64,000 nt of DNA from Aestuariimicrobium sp. p3-SID1156 (GTDB lineage Bacteria; Actinomycetota; Actinomycetes; Propionibacteriales; Propionibacteriaceae). This document shows, one piece after another, positions 34,366 to 42,619 of the stretch. The notes below the pieces were generated by a model. The model was not told where the DNA came from. It ran no database searches and saw only the letters and a list, made by a program, of their open reading frames with translations. Location: contig NZ_JALXXB010000003.1 in NCBI RefSeq assembly GCF_025144225.1, positions 62,001-126,000 of the forward strand, read 5' to 3'. The position numbers and the translations under genes were made by a program. Within the stretch, counting starts at the first letter, position 1; each line of letters begins with the position of its first letter.

Positions 34366-36394
34366 GGCTGGCGCTACCCGCCTCGGCTGTCGGCTCGTCA
34401 TTGCGACGGGACCGGACCCACTCGACGATCTCGGTAACCGCCTCGTCGACCGGGACGCCATTGCGCTGGGAGCCGTCGCGGAAACGGAACGAGACGGCGT
34501 TGGCGTCCCGGTCCTCACCGCCAGCGATCAGCATGAAGGGAACCTTCAGCTTCTGGGCGTTGCGAATCTTCTTGCCGAAGCGGTCGTCGGACTGGTCGAT
34601 CTCGACGCGGATGCCGTGGGCGCGCAGCTTGGCGGCGACCATCTCGAGGTGCTCGTTGAACTCCTCAGCGACGGGGATTCCCAGCACCTGCGTGGGTGCC
34701 AGCCAGGCCGGGAAGGCGCCGGCGTAGTGCTCGGTGAGCACCCCGAAGAACCGCTCGATGGACCCGAAGAGGGCTCGGTGGATCATCACCGGTCGCTGCC
34801 GGGTGCCGTCCGGGGCGGTGTACTCCAGCTGGAAGCGCTCGGGCAGGTTGAAGTCGAGCTGGATGGTCGACATCTGCCAGGTGCGGCCAATGGCGTCCTT
34901 GGCCTGCACCGAGATCTTGGGGCCGTAGAAGGCGGCGCCGCCCGGGTCAGGAACGAGCTGTAGACCAGAACTGGTGGCGACCTCGCGGAGGACCTCGGTG
35001 GCCTCCTCCCAGGTCGCGTCGTCACCAACCGACTTCTCCGGATTGCGGGTGGAGAGTTCAAGGTAGAAGTCGTCCAAACCGTAGTCCTTCAGCAGGTCCA
35101 GGACGAAGGTGAGCAGGCGGGCCAGTTCGTCGCGCATCTGCTCGCGGGTGCAGTAGATGTGGGCGTCGTCCTGGGTGAAGCCGCGGGCGCGGGTGAGACC
35201 GTGGACGACACCGGACTTCTCGTAGCGGTACACGGTGCCGAACTCGAACAGTCGCAGCGGCAGTTCGCGGTAGGAGCGTCCGCGTGAGGCGAAGATCAAG
35301 TTGTGCATCGGGCAGTTCATGGGCTTCATGTAGTAGTCGGCGCCCTGACGGGTGACATTGCCCTGGGCGTCGACCTCCTCGTCCATGTGCATGGGCGGGT
35401 ACATGCCCTCGGCGTACCAGTCGAGGTGGCCGGAGACCTCGTAGAGCTTCGACTTGGTCAGATGCGGGGTGGTGACGAAGGAATAGCCATTGGCCACGTG
35501 CTGGGCGCGGCTGTACTCCTCCATCTCCATGCGGATCATGGCGCCCTTGGGGTGGAAGACGGGCAGGCCGGAGCCGATCTCGTCGGGGAAGCTGAACAGG
35601 TCTAACTCGGCGCCGAGCTTGCGGTGGTCGCGCTTGGCCGCTTCCTCCAGTCGGGTGAGGTGGGCCTGCAGGTCCTCCTTGGTGGCCCAGGCGGTGCCGT
35701 AGACACGTTGCAGCGAGGCATTGCGCTGGTCGCCGCGCCAGTAGGCTGCAGAGCTGCGCATCAGGGTGACGGCGCTGATGTAGCCGGTGTGGGGGACGTG
35801 GGGGCCGCGGCAGAGGTCCTTCCAGGCGACCTCACCATTGCGGCGGACGTTGTCGTAGATGGTCAGTTCTCCAGCGCCGACCTCCACCGAACTGCCGTCG
35901 TCATCGGAGGCCGAACCCTTGTCGGCAACCAGTTCGAGCTTGAAGGGCTCGCCGGCGAGTTCCTCGCGGGCCTCCTCCTCGGTGACGACTCGCCGCACGA
36001 AGCGCTGCCGCTCCTTGATGATGCGGCCCATCTGCTTCTCAATCGTCTTCAGGTCCTCCGGGGTGAGCGGGGAAACCTGGAAGTCGTAGTAGAAGCCGTC
36101 GATGATGGGCGGGCCGATCCCGAGCTTGGCCTCGGCAAAGAGGCTCTGCAGGGCTTGGGCGGTGACGTGCCCGGCCGAGTGGCGCAGGATCGACAGGCCC
36201 TCGGCGCTGGTGACCTCGATCGGTTCGATGACGTCGCCATCGGCGAGCTCGCGGGCCAGGTCGCGGGACTCGCCGTTGACGCGCATGGCGACGATGGAGC
36301 GATCCTCCCCAAAGAGGTCGAGCCCGGTGGTGGTGGTCTCGACCGCCTGCTGCCTGGTTTCACCTGCGCGGACGACGGAGACTGTGATGCTCAC
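34358..36394 (-). CDS. thrS: Threonyl-tRNA synthetase
   Basis: 678 residues. An N-terminal TGS domain is followed by the editing domain with [15 protein letters not shown] (HxxxH) and, near residue 200, [13 protein letters not shown]; the class II catalytic core has [20 protein letters not shown] (motif 2) and [12 protein letters not shown], and [14 protein letters not shown] binds zinc and ATP. The C-terminal anticodon-binding domain ends in [14 protein letters not shown]. The start GTG 36394 ([12 protein letters not shown]) follows AGAGGAA by 7-8 nt; a longer open frame upstream lacks homology and contains an unrelated Arg/Pro-rich stretch. It leads the thrS-HIT-pgsA1-patA-pimA chain of overlapping genes. 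Confidence 0.95.
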   Translation of the reverse strand: MSITVSVVRAGETRQQAVETTTTGLDLFGEDRSIVAMRVNGESRDLARELADGDVIEPIEVTSAEGLSILRHSAGHVTAQALQSLFAEAKLGIGPPIIDGFYYDFQVSPLTPEDLKTIEKQMGRIIKERQRFVRRVVTEEEAREELAGEPFKLELVADKGSASDDDGSSVEVGAGELTIYDNVRRNGEVAWKDLCRGPHVPHTGYISAVTLMRSSAAYWRGDQRNASLQRVYGTAWATKEDLQAHLTRLEEAAKRDHRKLGAELDLFSFPDEIGSGLPVFHPKGAMIRMEMEEYSRAQHVANGYSFVTTPHLTKSKLYEVSGHLDWYAEGMYPPMHMDEEVDAQGNVTRQGADYYMKPMNCPMHNLIFASRGRSYRELPLRLFEFGTVYRYEKSGVVHGLTRARGFTQDDAHIYCTREQMRDELARLLTFVLDLLKDYGLDDFYLELSTRNPEKSVGDDATWEEATEVLREVATSSGLQLVPDPGGAAFYGPKISVQAKDAIGRTWQMSTIQLDFNLPERFQLEYTAPDGTRQRPVMIHRALFGSIERFFGVLTEHYAGAFPAWLAPTQVLGIPVAEEFNEHLEMVAAKLRAHGIRVEIDQSDDRFGKKIRNAQKLKVPFMLIAGGEDRDANAVSFRFRDGSQRNGVPVDEAVTEIVEWVRSRRNDEPTAEAGSASHE

Positions 36395-36495
36395 CGGGGG
36401 TTCCTCTCTGTGCGGGCCATGGGACAGGCCACCCCACATTCTGCCCCACCCCCCGCGGGCGTGGCGAACGCCCCGGGTGGGAGGCTCGAGGCTGT

Positions 36496-37260
36496 TCAGC
36501 GGACGCGGTGGACCTGGACCTCGCAGCCGTCGGGGTCGACAACCGTGACCTGGGTGAGGAACTCGTCCTGCACGAGGGCGGCCTGGTAGCCGGCGGCGGT
36601 GAGGCGGTCCCGCACCTGCTCCAACGGGGTGGCGGTCTCGAAGGCAAGGTGGACGACGGGGTTCTCCCCCACCGGGTTCTCCTTGGCGGGGGCGGTGATG
36701 GGTTCGCCCGAGGGCTTGTGGAGGCCGATCGTGCCGGAGGTGGCCGAGGCAACCAGCGGCGTCCACCACTCGTCGGCAGCGGGCCGCGGGGAGAAACCGA
36801 AGGGCGCGAAGAAGGCCGCGTCTGCGGCGAAGTCGGGGCTGTAGCGGACAGCGCAGACCGTCATGTCGGAGGCCTCCTGCGGGGAAGTTGGCTCGGCATA
36901 GCCGTGAAGGTCCTGCATCTCCTCATTGACCCAGATGCCGCCACCGAAGGGATCGGTGATGCCACCCTGGCGACCATAGGACTCATCCCAGACGGTCAGT
37001 TCCACGCCATTGGTGCGCATCTTGTCAGCGGCTGAGTCCACCGATTCAGTCAACAGGACCAGCTGGGTCTGACCCGGGGTGGCACCCGTGGTGGACCCGG
37101 CGGAATGGTGGACTGCGACGGCGCCGGCGCGTCCCTCGAGCAGTGCCCAGCTGCGACCATCGGCGGCGGTGGTGCGGACCCGGAGACCGAGTGCCTGCAG
37201 GAAGTCGATCATGGCGCCAGGGTCATTGCTGAAGCGGTAGGGGTTGACGCGGAAGCTCAT
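36496..37260 (-). CDS. VOC (glyoxalase/dioxygenase-fold) family protein, two-domain
   Basis: 254 residues with two tandem vicinal-oxygen-chelate modules. The first is [20 protein letters not shown] to about residue 125, with [17 protein letters not shown] at its end; the second has [13 protein letters not shown] and closes in [17 protein letters not shown], the usual DPDG strand. The VOC fold is shared by glyoxalases, extradiol dioxygenases and bleomycin-type resistance proteins, so the reaction cannot be told. The ATG overlaps the stop of an upstream ribbon-helix-helix gene in ATGA, making a translationally coupled pair, so it is probably regulated together with that protein. Confidence 0.75.
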   Translation of the reverse strand: MSFRVNPYRFSNDPGAMIDFLQALGLRVRTTAADGRSWALLEGRAGAVAVHHSAGSTTGATPGQTQLVLLTESVDSAADKMRTNGVELTVWDESYGRQGGITDPFGGGIWVNEEMQDLHGYAEPTSPQEASDMTVCAVRYSPDFAADAAFFAPFGFSPRPAADEWWTPLVASATSGTIGLHKPSGEPITAPAKENPVGENPVVHLAFETATPLEQVRDRLTAAGYQAALVQDEFLTQVTVVDPDGCEVQVHRVR

Positions 37261-37415
37261 TTCACTGCCCTTTCCAGGTAGTCGCGCAGGGCCTGCTCCA
37301 CGAGTGCGGAGAGGCTGGTGTTCTCGTCGATGGAGCGGTGCTTGACCTCGCGCACCAGGTCTGGTGGGAGGTACACGTTGAACTGGACCTTCTTGGTCTT
37401 CTCGTCCGTGGCCAT
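37257..37415 (-). CDS. Ribbon-helix-helix (CopG/MetJ-type) small DNA-binding protein
   Basis: A 52-residue protein: [20 protein letters not shown], then [20 protein letters not shown] and [12 protein letters not shown]. The pattern is a beta-strand with [13 protein letters not shown], two helices and [13 protein letters not shown], matching the ribbon-helix-helix fold of CopG-type repressors and type II antitoxins. Its TGA stop overlaps the VOC gene start by 4 bp (ATGA). Two helices and a basic strand make a dimeric DNA binder likely. Four CTAG tetramers lie just upstream, which may be its operator. No toxin-like reading frame accompanies it; the coupled partner is the VOC protein. Confidence 0.75.
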   Translation of the reverse strand: MATDEKTKKVQFNVYLPPDLVREVKHRSIDENTSLSALVEQALRDYLERAVK

Positions 37416-37420
37416 GCACG

Positions 37421-37480
37421 CATGCTAGCACACTAGTTTCCGTGTTCGCTAGCGATCGTGCACTAGATCCTTCCGTGTGG
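37421..37480. repeat. CTAG-containing repeats upstream of the RHH-VOC operon (candidate operator)
   Basis: CTAG occurs four times in 42 nt (at 37425, 37433, 37449 and 37463). CACTAG followed by TTCCGTGT appears twice as a direct repeat starting at 37431 and 37461, with 2 and 6 nt between the halves. CTAG is usually rare in bacterial genomes. A TAGTGT -10-like hexamer on the minus strand (37430-37435) lies inside the array, so a bound regulator would block it. The rest of the 314-nt gap to the tRNAs holds only unremarkable sequence and a terminator. Confidence 0.5.
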
Positions 37481-37689
37481 AGTTCACCAGTCTTAGTCCT
37501 GACGCAGTGGCCTGCCATCGCGGGCGGGAGGGCCATGCATGTCGCGCCCCCGGCCAGCTGGCCAGCCGACCCCCGCGGCCTCACCGCCGATGGACCGCGA
37601 CTGGACCTGATGAGGCGCACATCCCTCAACGTCCGCCTCAGAGCTTTTCCGGCAGCCATGGGAGGGGAACGCTCGCTGGGCCGACAACG

Positions 37690-37722
37690 AAAAAACCCCG
37701 GCTCATGTGAACCGGGGCTTTC
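37690..37722 (-). terminator. Rho-independent terminator after the minus-strand tRNA genes
   Basis: On the minus strand a CCCCGG/CCGGGG stem with a short loop is followed by TTTTTT, the classic intrinsic-terminator form, directly downstream of tRNA-Val(GAC). Confidence 0.85.
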
Positions 37723-37729
37723 AGACTCC

Positions 37730-37805
37730 TGGTGGGCGGTACCAGACTTGAACTGATGACCTCTTCCGTGTCAGGGAAGCGCGCTACCAACTGCGCCAAC
37801 CGCCC
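37730..37805 (-). tRNA. tRNA-Val (GAC)
   Basis: Cloverleaf with acceptor stem GGGCGGT/ACCGCCC, anticodon stem CTTCC/GGAAG and loop CTGACAC, giving anticodon GAC. The T-arm has the TTCAAGT loop. The terminal CCA is encoded (37730-37732), unlike the next two tRNAs. Third gene of a three-tRNA minus-strand transcript. Confidence 0.95.
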
Positions 37806-37806
37806 G

Positions 37807-37877
37807 AGGTGGAGACGGGATTTGAACCCGTGTACACGGATTTGCAGTCCGTTGCCTCGCCTCTCGGCCACTCCACC
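37807..37877 (-). tRNA. tRNA-Cys (GCA)
   Basis: Acceptor stem GGTGGAG/CTCCACC, anticodon stem ACGGA/TCCGT and loop CTGCAAA with anticodon GCA. Discriminator base is U, as required for cysteinyl-tRNA. CCA is not encoded. Only 1 nt separates it from tRNA-Val(GAC). Confidence 0.95.
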
Positions 37878-37922
37878 AAGGAGAAATGACCTCGAGCCAT
37901 GGACTGGGCTGAGACCCTTCCG

Positions 37923-37995
37923 AGCGGACGACGAGATTCGAACTCGCGACCCTCACCTTGGCAAGGTGATGCTCTACCAACTGAGCCACGTCCGC
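37923..37995 (-). tRNA. tRNA-Gly (GCC)
   Basis: Acceptor stem GCGGACG/CGTCCGC, anticodon stem TCACC/GGTGA with loop TTGCCAA, anticodon GCC, T-loop TTCGAAT. CCA is not encoded. First gene of the minus-strand tRNA unit. Confidence 0.95.
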
Positions 37996-38045
37996 ATGCC
38001 CTGTGCCGTTCTGCCTTGCGGCTTCCCGTTTTCGGGGCGTTGAAA

Positions 38046-38075
38046 ACCATAGCCCAGCCCTGAACCAGGATGCAA
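38046..38075 (-). promoter_or_regulatory. Putative promoter of the tRNA-Gly/Cys/Val operon
   Basis: Minus-strand TTGCAT (38070-38075) and TATGGT (38046-38051), 18 bp apart, would start transcription about 45 nt before tRNA-Gly. The 323-nt gap from 37996 to 38318 contains this, the tRNA-Val(CAC) promoter and no coding sequence that I can support. Confidence 0.45.
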
Positions 38076-38276
38076 ATCAGGGTGCCCGTGAGCGCATTTC
38101 CCCTTGTCAACGAGTTGCTATTGGTGACCAACTAGCGGGAGCGCACGTCGTGACCTGACCGCCCCAGCCTCGGAGCCCCATTACCCAAATCGGCACCGGC
38201 TCTGCACACTCGGACCAGCGACGTCGCCGGTCCGAGTTCAAAATTACGGCGCGTAGTAGCAAGAGGGGACGTCGAG

Positions 38277-38306
38277 TTGGCGCGCCCATCTGGCCTGCGG
38301 TAGAGT
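38277..38306 (+). promoter_or_regulatory. Putative promoter of tRNA-Val (CAC)
   Basis: TTGGCG (38277-38282) and TAGAGT (38301-38306) with an 18-bp spacer end 12 nt before the tRNA. Confidence 0.55.
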
Positions 38307-38318
38307 GTTCCCTCGCAC

Positions 38319-38393
38319 GGTCGTTTGGCGCAGTGGTAGCGCGCTTCGTTCACACCGAAGAGGTCACTGGTTCGAACCCAGTAACGACCACCA
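38319..38393 (+). tRNA. tRNA-Val (CAC)
   Basis: Acceptor stem GGTCGTT/AACGACC, anticodon stem CTTCG/CGAAG with loop TTCACAC, anticodon CAC. CCA is encoded (38391-38393). It is transcribed away from the other tRNA genes. Confidence 0.95.
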
Positions 38394-38586
38394 CGTGACA
38401 CCGGCTTTGACCACGGGGAGTACTCGGGCCGGTTTCCTGATTCCGGGCATTCTCCGTGCAATCGCTGGGCCACCGCCGCATCAGCCTTCACAGTTCCCCC
38501 GGAGCGCCATCAGGTGATCAGCAGGGTTGCATGCGACCCTTGGGCATGAGGTTTCTTCCTCCACCTCAGTCCAGGAGATTGTCCCC

Positions 38587-39561
38587 ATGCTCACCGGGAC
38601 CGTTGTTGCCATGCATCCTGCCGTGAAGCGCCGCGTCCACCCAGACAACGATGCCCTCACGCTGCCCTCGAAGCTCGCCAAAGTTGTCTGGAGGACCATC
38701 CAAGCCGGGATGCGCTATCGGGTGACCGGCCTTGCCGCAGAATCGGCCTTCTTCCTGGTCCTCTCGCTTCCTCCTCTGCTCTTCGGTGTCGCCGGATCGA
38801 TCGGCTTCATCGCAAATCGCTTCAGTGGGCAGTCGGTGAGCAACTTCCGCAACCAGATCCTCGAACTTGCCGGCCACGTCCTCAGCCAGCGAACGATCGA
38901 CGACGTCATCGCCCCGACCCTGGACGACGTTCTCGGGCAGGGTCGCGTGGAGGTCATGTCCATCGGCTTCCTGCTGGCCCTGTGGTCCGGATCCCGCGCG
39001 CTCTCGGTCTTCATGGACACGGTCACCATCATGTACGGCCACGGGGGCAGCCGCGGCATCATCCGCCACCGCGCCCTGAGCGTGGGGTTCTACCTGATCC
39101 TGCTCACCCTGACCGCCATCGTGGCCCCTCTGGTCCTCGCCGGTCCGGGGCTGCTCACCCGACTGCTCCCCCACGGCCTGGCCGGACTGATGCAGCTCTA
39201 CTGGCCGGTGGTCCTGATCGGGTCGGTGCTGCTGCTCACCACGGTCTACTCCTTCGCTGTGCCCGCGCGCCGCCGTTGGCGCGCGGAGCTTCCGGGCGCA
39301 CTGCTCACGCTCGTCATGTGGCTGGTCGGCTCCTGGGCACTGCGCGCCGCCCTGAGCGCCTCCTTCGACTCGAGTTCCCTCTACGGACCTCTCTCGGCCC
39401 CCATCACGCTCCTGATGTGGCTCTACCTCAGTTCGCTCTCGGTTCTCATCGGCGCAGCCTTCAATGCGTCGGTCAGTGCGGTCTGGCCCGGGGTGTCGTC
39501 TTTGTCACATCGCCAGATTCCCGACCCGCCGGGAACGCCGGACAATTCCGCCTCGGCCTGA
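38587..39561 (+). CDS. YihY/BrkB family membrane protein (copy 2)
   Basis: 324 residues, about six transmembrane helices, without the long polar tail of the copy at 24.3-25.5 kb. Family markers: GLAAESAFFLVLSLPPLLFG at the first helix, then SIGFLLALWSGSRALSVFMD, VGFYLILLTLTAIVAPLVLAG and PGALLTLVMWLVGSWALRAA, and SAPITLLMWLYLSSLSVLIG near the end. I took ATG 38587, which has AGGAGA 7-8 nt upstream; an ATG at 38527 has none. Function unknown. It follows the tRNA-Val gene by 193 nt, in which I see nothing else. Confidence 0.85.
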   Translation: MLTGTVVAMHPAVKRRVHPDNDALTLPSKLAKVVWRTIQAGMRYRVTGLAAESAFFLVLSLPPLLFGVAGSIGFIANRFSGQSVSNFRNQILELAGHVLSQRTIDDVIAPTLDDVLGQGRVEVMSIGFLLALWSGSRALSVFMDTVTIMYGHGGSRGIIRHRALSVGFYLILLTLTAIVAPLVLAGPGLLTRLLPHGLAGLMQLYWPVVLIGSVLLLTTVYSFAVPARRRWRAELPGALLTLVMWLVGSWALRAALSASFDSSSLYGPLSAPITLLMWLYLSSLSVLIGAAFNASVSAVWPGVSSLSHRQIPDPPGTPDNSASA

Positions 39562-39696
39562 TCCGGCGGGCGCCGCGACTGTTTGGGAAAGTTCACGATC
39601 AGGTCACGGCAACTTGCCGCCCCGGGGTGTCGGCGGAAGGATGTCACCGTCACCCACTCCGATGGTGGGTGTTCGCATCGTGAAAGGGATCCGAGG

Positions 39697-40494
39697 ATGA
39701 CAGCTCCAACGCTCGTCATGCTCGCTCGCGGCCACCGGGAACCGAACGTCCAGCAGCTCGCGAAGTCCCTGCGCCAGCGTCTGCTTCGGTGGCGCCCCGC
39801 GATTTCCTCCCACTTCGCCTTCGTCGACGACGTCAGCGACATCACGGCGCTGGCCGAGCAGCTCCTCGCTCAGGGACGCAACGAGATGGCGTGTGTTCCC
39901 CTCGACCTCTCCCGCGCCGTTGAGCCGGACGAAACCACGTGCGCCACCTTGGCGTCCCTGCAGGCTGCGGTGCCCGACATGCGTGTCGGGGTTTCCCGCC
40001 CCCTGGGGCCGTCCTCGACCCTCCTCAACGTCCTGGATGAGCGCCTCCGCACCTCGCTGCGAGCAACCAGAACCGTGGAGCTCGATGGGCTGGTGATGTC
40101 GCTGCCCCGTTCCGGGGACGTGCGTGGCAACACGCTGGTGTCCCGTCGCGCCCGGCAATGGTCCAATCATCATCGGCTTCCCGTGGTGGTGGCGGTCGCT
40201 GACGGTTCGGGCCCAAACGTCGCATCCGCCATCTCCTCGCTGCGTGCTCAGGGACGCCGACACATCGCCGTCGGCAGCTTCTTCATCGCAGAGAACGAGC
40301 CCTGGGTCACCCAGGCGGAACTGGCGGTGGCTTCGGGCGCGACCGCCGTCGGCGCCCCCATTGGGCCCGACGACCGGTTGCTCGAACTGGTCATGGCGCG
40401 CTACAGCTACGCAGCCATGGAACTGCTGGACATGCCCGAAGTGCAGCTGGGGCCCGACGAGGCTGAAAACCTGAGCCTCGACGAGTCCCTCTGA
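39697..40494 (+). CDS. CbiX/SirB-like sirohydrochlorin chelatase family protein
   Basis: 265 residues, with the repeat architecture of two CbiX-type domains: VMLARGHREPNVQQLAKSLR (residues ~7-26, like the AHGSR start) and, in the second half, RRHIAVGSFFIAENEPWVTQ followed by GATAVGAPIGPDDRLLELVM. The first-domain metal His is kept (GHRE), but the usual His in the second half (FLxxGYH type) is replaced in FIAENEPW. True CbiX/SirB insert cobalt or iron into sirohydrochlorin for cobalamin or siroheme; here activity is uncertain. RBS GAAAGGG before ATG 39697. Propionibacteria make cobalamin, but no other cob/cbi gene is near. Confidence 0.6.
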   Translation: MTAPTLVMLARGHREPNVQQLAKSLRQRLLRWRPAISSHFAFVDDVSDITALAEQLLAQGRNEMACVPLDLSRAVEPDETTCATLASLQAAVPDMRVGVSRPLGPSSTLLNVLDERLRTSLRATRTVELDGLVMSLPRSGDVRGNTLVSRRARQWSNHHRLPVVVAVADGSGPNVASAISSLRAQGRRHIAVGSFFIAENEPWVTQAELAVASGATAVGAPIGPDDRLLELVMARYSYAAMELLDMPEVQLGPDEAENLSLDESL

Positions 40495-40504
40495 TCGCCG
40501 GGCT

Positions 40505-41425
40505 TCAGGCTTCTCGTTCGGCCTCGGCCTGCAGGGCGTCCAGCTTCTTCTTCTCGGCCTCGACATCGAAATCGGCAGCCGGCCACTCCAGCCCCATGGC
40601 CTCGAGGTGCTCCAGCAACAACTGCGCGACGGCCCAGTTGCGATACCACTTGCGGTCCGCAGGGATGACGTACCAGGGCGAGACATCGGTGTTGCAGCGT
40701 TCCAGCGCGTCCGCGTACGCCTCCTGGAAAGCGGGCCACTGGGCTCGGTCATCGAGGTCCCCCGGGTTGTACTTCCAGTACTTGTCGGGACGCTCCACAC
40801 GCTCGCGAAGACGCTCCAACTGCTCCTCGTAGGACACGTTCAGGAAGCACTTGATCAGCGTGATGCCCTTGGCCACGCAGTCGGCCTCGAAGGCGTTGAT
40901 GCGCTCGTAGCGGCTCTCCCATTCCTCCTGCGGGACCAGGTTATTCACCCGGACCACCAGCACGTCCTCATACTGGGAGCGGTCGAAGACCCCGATGATT
41001 CCGGGTGCCGGAAGCTGCTTCTCGATGCGCCAGAGGAAGTCGTGGGCGAGCTCCTCCTTGGTCGGCGCCTTGAAGCTGTGGATGCGGGTGCCCTGGGGAT
41101 CCACCATCCCGACCGCATGGCGGATCACCCCACCCTTGCCGGAGGTGTCCATGCCCTGAAGCAGGAGCAGGACCCGAGGCGCCGTCTCCGGCTGGGAGCG
41201 CCCGCGTGCGAAGATTCGTTCTTGCAGGTCCGAGAGTGGGGCCAACATCTCGTCCGCGATCTTCGCCGCATCCTTCTTGTCCTTGCCCGGGAAGCCGGTC
41301 TTCGCGCGCGGGTCGAGTGACCCCATGTTGACCTTCCCCCTGGGGAGGCGCAGCTGGGCGGCCAGTCCCCCTTCGGGAACGACACCTGGGCGCGGTGCGG
41401 GTGATGCCTGCTGTGTGGTTGCCAT
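40505..41425 (-). CDS. ppk2: Polyphosphate kinase 2 family protein
   Basis: 306 residues. PPK2 enzymes move phosphate between polyphosphate and nucleotides; this one fits the group using polyphosphate to phosphorylate AMP or ADP. The Walker A loop GMDTSGKGG is at residues 91-99, followed by the lid and Walker B region FDRSQYEDVLVVRV and the arginine-rich RLRERVERPDKYWKYNPGDL. The tail SPWYVIPADRKWYRNWAVAQLLLEHL is typical. Propionibacteria store polyphosphate, and the window also carries a PPi-PFK, so it fits a metabolism relying on inorganic phosphate donors. It is convergent with the CbiX-like gene, 10 bp apart. Confidence 0.92.
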   Translation of the reverse strand: MATTQQASPAPRPGVVPEGGLAAQLRLPRGKVNMGSLDPRAKTGFPGKDKKDAAKIADEMLAPLSDLQERIFARGRSQPETAPRVLLLLQGMDTSGKGGVIRHAVGMVDPQGTRIHSFKAPTKEELAHDFLWRIEKQLPAPGIIGVFDRSQYEDVLVVRVNNLVPQEEWESRYERINAFEADCVAKGITLIKCFLNVSYEEQLERLRERVERPDKYWKYNPGDLDDRAQWPAFQEAYADALERCNTDVSPWYVIPADRKWYRNWAVAQLLLEHLEAMGLEWPAADFDVEAEKKKLDALQAEAEREA

Positions 41426-41527
41426 CCAACCATTCTTGCGCAGGAGCCCCGACCCCGTTGGACTTCCCGCGTCCGGATTTCACCCGCTGCGGCACACTGG
41501 TGAACAGGCAAGACAGGAGGCAACCCC

Positions 41528-41950
41528 ATGACGGAGAACGCGCCCTTCAAGGTCGTCAAGACCAACGACGAGTGGCGAGCCCAGCTCAATGATCTCGAAT
41601 ACCACGTACTGCGCGAGGCGGGCACCGAGCGACCTTTCACCGGCGAGTACACCGACACCACCACTGAGGGCGTCTACCGATGCCGCGCGTGCAACGCAGA
41701 GCTCTTCCGCAGCAATGAGAAGTTCTCCTCCCACTGCGGATGGCCCAGCTTCTTTGCCCCGCTGGCAGAGGAGCGGGTGCGGTATCTGACCGATGACTCC
41801 CTGCCCGGGCGACCCCGAGTGGAGGTGCGCTGCGCCACCTGCGATTCCCACCTGGGTCACGTCTTCGAGGGCGAGGGCTATGACACCCCCACCGATCTGC
41901 GCTACTGCATCAATTCGGTCTGTCTGACCCTCGAGCCCGCAGAGTCCTGA
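41528..41950 (+). CDS. msrB: Peptide-methionine (R)-S-oxide reductase
   Basis: 140 residues. It reduces methionine-R-sulfoxide in proteins. Two CxxC pairs bind structural zinc: CRACNAEL near residue 52 and CATCDSHLGH near residue 100, with FSSHCGWPSF between. The catalytic Cys is in RYCINSVCL; an extra Cys five residues after it (canonical sequence has Ala or Ser) could act as resolving Cys, though this is only inferred. RBS AGGAGG before ATG 41528. Single gene between PPK2 and DUF3000. Confidence 0.93.
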   Translation: MTENAPFKVVKTNDEWRAQLNDLEYHVLREAGTERPFTGEYTDTTTEGVYRCRACNAELFRSNEKFSSHCGWPSFFAPLAEERVRYLTDDSLPGRPRVEVRCATCDSHLGHVFEGEGYDTPTDLRYCINSVCLTLEPAES

Positions 41951-42013
41951 CCCTCCGACCGTGAATCCGGAGCCGCGGCGGCGCGGCTCCGGGATCGGAC
42001 GGGGCAGGCGGCC

Positions 42014-42019
42014 TAGGGT
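42014..42019 (+). promoter_or_regulatory. Putative -10 (TAGGGT) for leaderless DUF3000 gene
   Basis: TAGGGT ends 6 nt before the GTG at 42026, with no RBS. The same hexamer is used at dcp. Confidence 0.5.
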
Positions 42020-42025
42020 TTTCCC

Positions 42026-42619
42026 GTGACCAATCCTCCCCTGATCCAGCACGGCGCCAGCTTCGGCGACGTACTCCAGGAGTTGCACGACCATCGTTGG
42101 CGCCCGGAGGTGCAGGTCACGCAAATCCCCTCCCCACAACGCATCGCACCGCATTCCGCCGCCGTCTCCGCCGAGGTCATCGTCGCGGACGCCGAGGTGG
42201 GCAGTGGCCGTCTCGTGCTGCTCCACGACCCGGCCGGCAACGACGCCTGGGAGGGCACCTACCGGCTGGTGAGCTACGCCCGCGCAGATGTTGACCTGGA
42301 GATGGTGACCGACCCACTCCTGGCCGAGGTCGGCTGGGGTTGGCTGACCGAAGCGCTGGACCAGCGCGGATGCGCCTACACCGCTGCCTCCGGCACGGTC
42401 ACCGCCGTCTCCAGCCGCTGCTTCGGCGGCATGGCCACGGAGCCCGATCGGGCGGAGGTTGAGATCCGCGCCTCCTGGACGCCCCTGCTGAGCCAGGGCT
42501 CTCGACTCACGGAACACCTCAGCGCGTGGCAGGACCTGCTCTGCATGACCGCCGGCCTGCCGCCCCTGCCCGAGGGCGTCGTCTTCCTGACTTCTCGGGG
42601 TTCCCATCGTGCCCGCTGA
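42026..42619 (+). CDS. DUF3000 family protein
   Basis: A 197-residue protein of the actinobacterial DUF3000 family, function unknown. Distinctive stretches: WRPEVQVTQIPSPQRIAPHS near the N-terminus, DPAGNDAWEGTYRLVSYARA in the middle, and DRAEVEIRASWTPL with HLSAWQDLLCMTAGLPPLPEG at the C-terminus. It is conserved upstream of the RNase D gene in many actinobacteria, as here, where the two overlap by 11 bp. The leaderless-type start is supported by a TAGGGT 6 nt upstream. Confidence 0.85.
   Translation: MTNPPLIQHGASFGDVLQELHDHRWRPEVQVTQIPSPQRIAPHSAAVSAEVIVADAEVGSGRLVLLHDPAGNDAWEGTYRLVSYARADVDLEMVTDPLLAEVGWGWLTEALDQRGCAYTAASGTVTAVSSRCFGGMATEPDRAEVEIRASWTPLLSQGSRLTEHLSAWQDLLCMTAGLPPLPEGVVFLTSRGSHRAR

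Noticed and set aside
36394..36769. An N-terminal extension of threonyl-tRNA synthetase of about 125 residues
   Set aside because: The extra sequence is Arg/Pro-rich without homology, and GTG 36394 has an RBS and gives a standard TGS start.
37257..37415. Type II toxin-antitoxin module at the RHH gene
   Set aside because: The coupled partner is a two-domain VOC protein of 254 residues, not a RelE, MazF, PIN or Fic-type toxin.
37996..38318. A hidden gene in the gap between tRNA-Gly and tRNA-Val(CAC)
   Set aside because: No frame has an RBS, a start and a plausible product; the gap is explained by two promoters.
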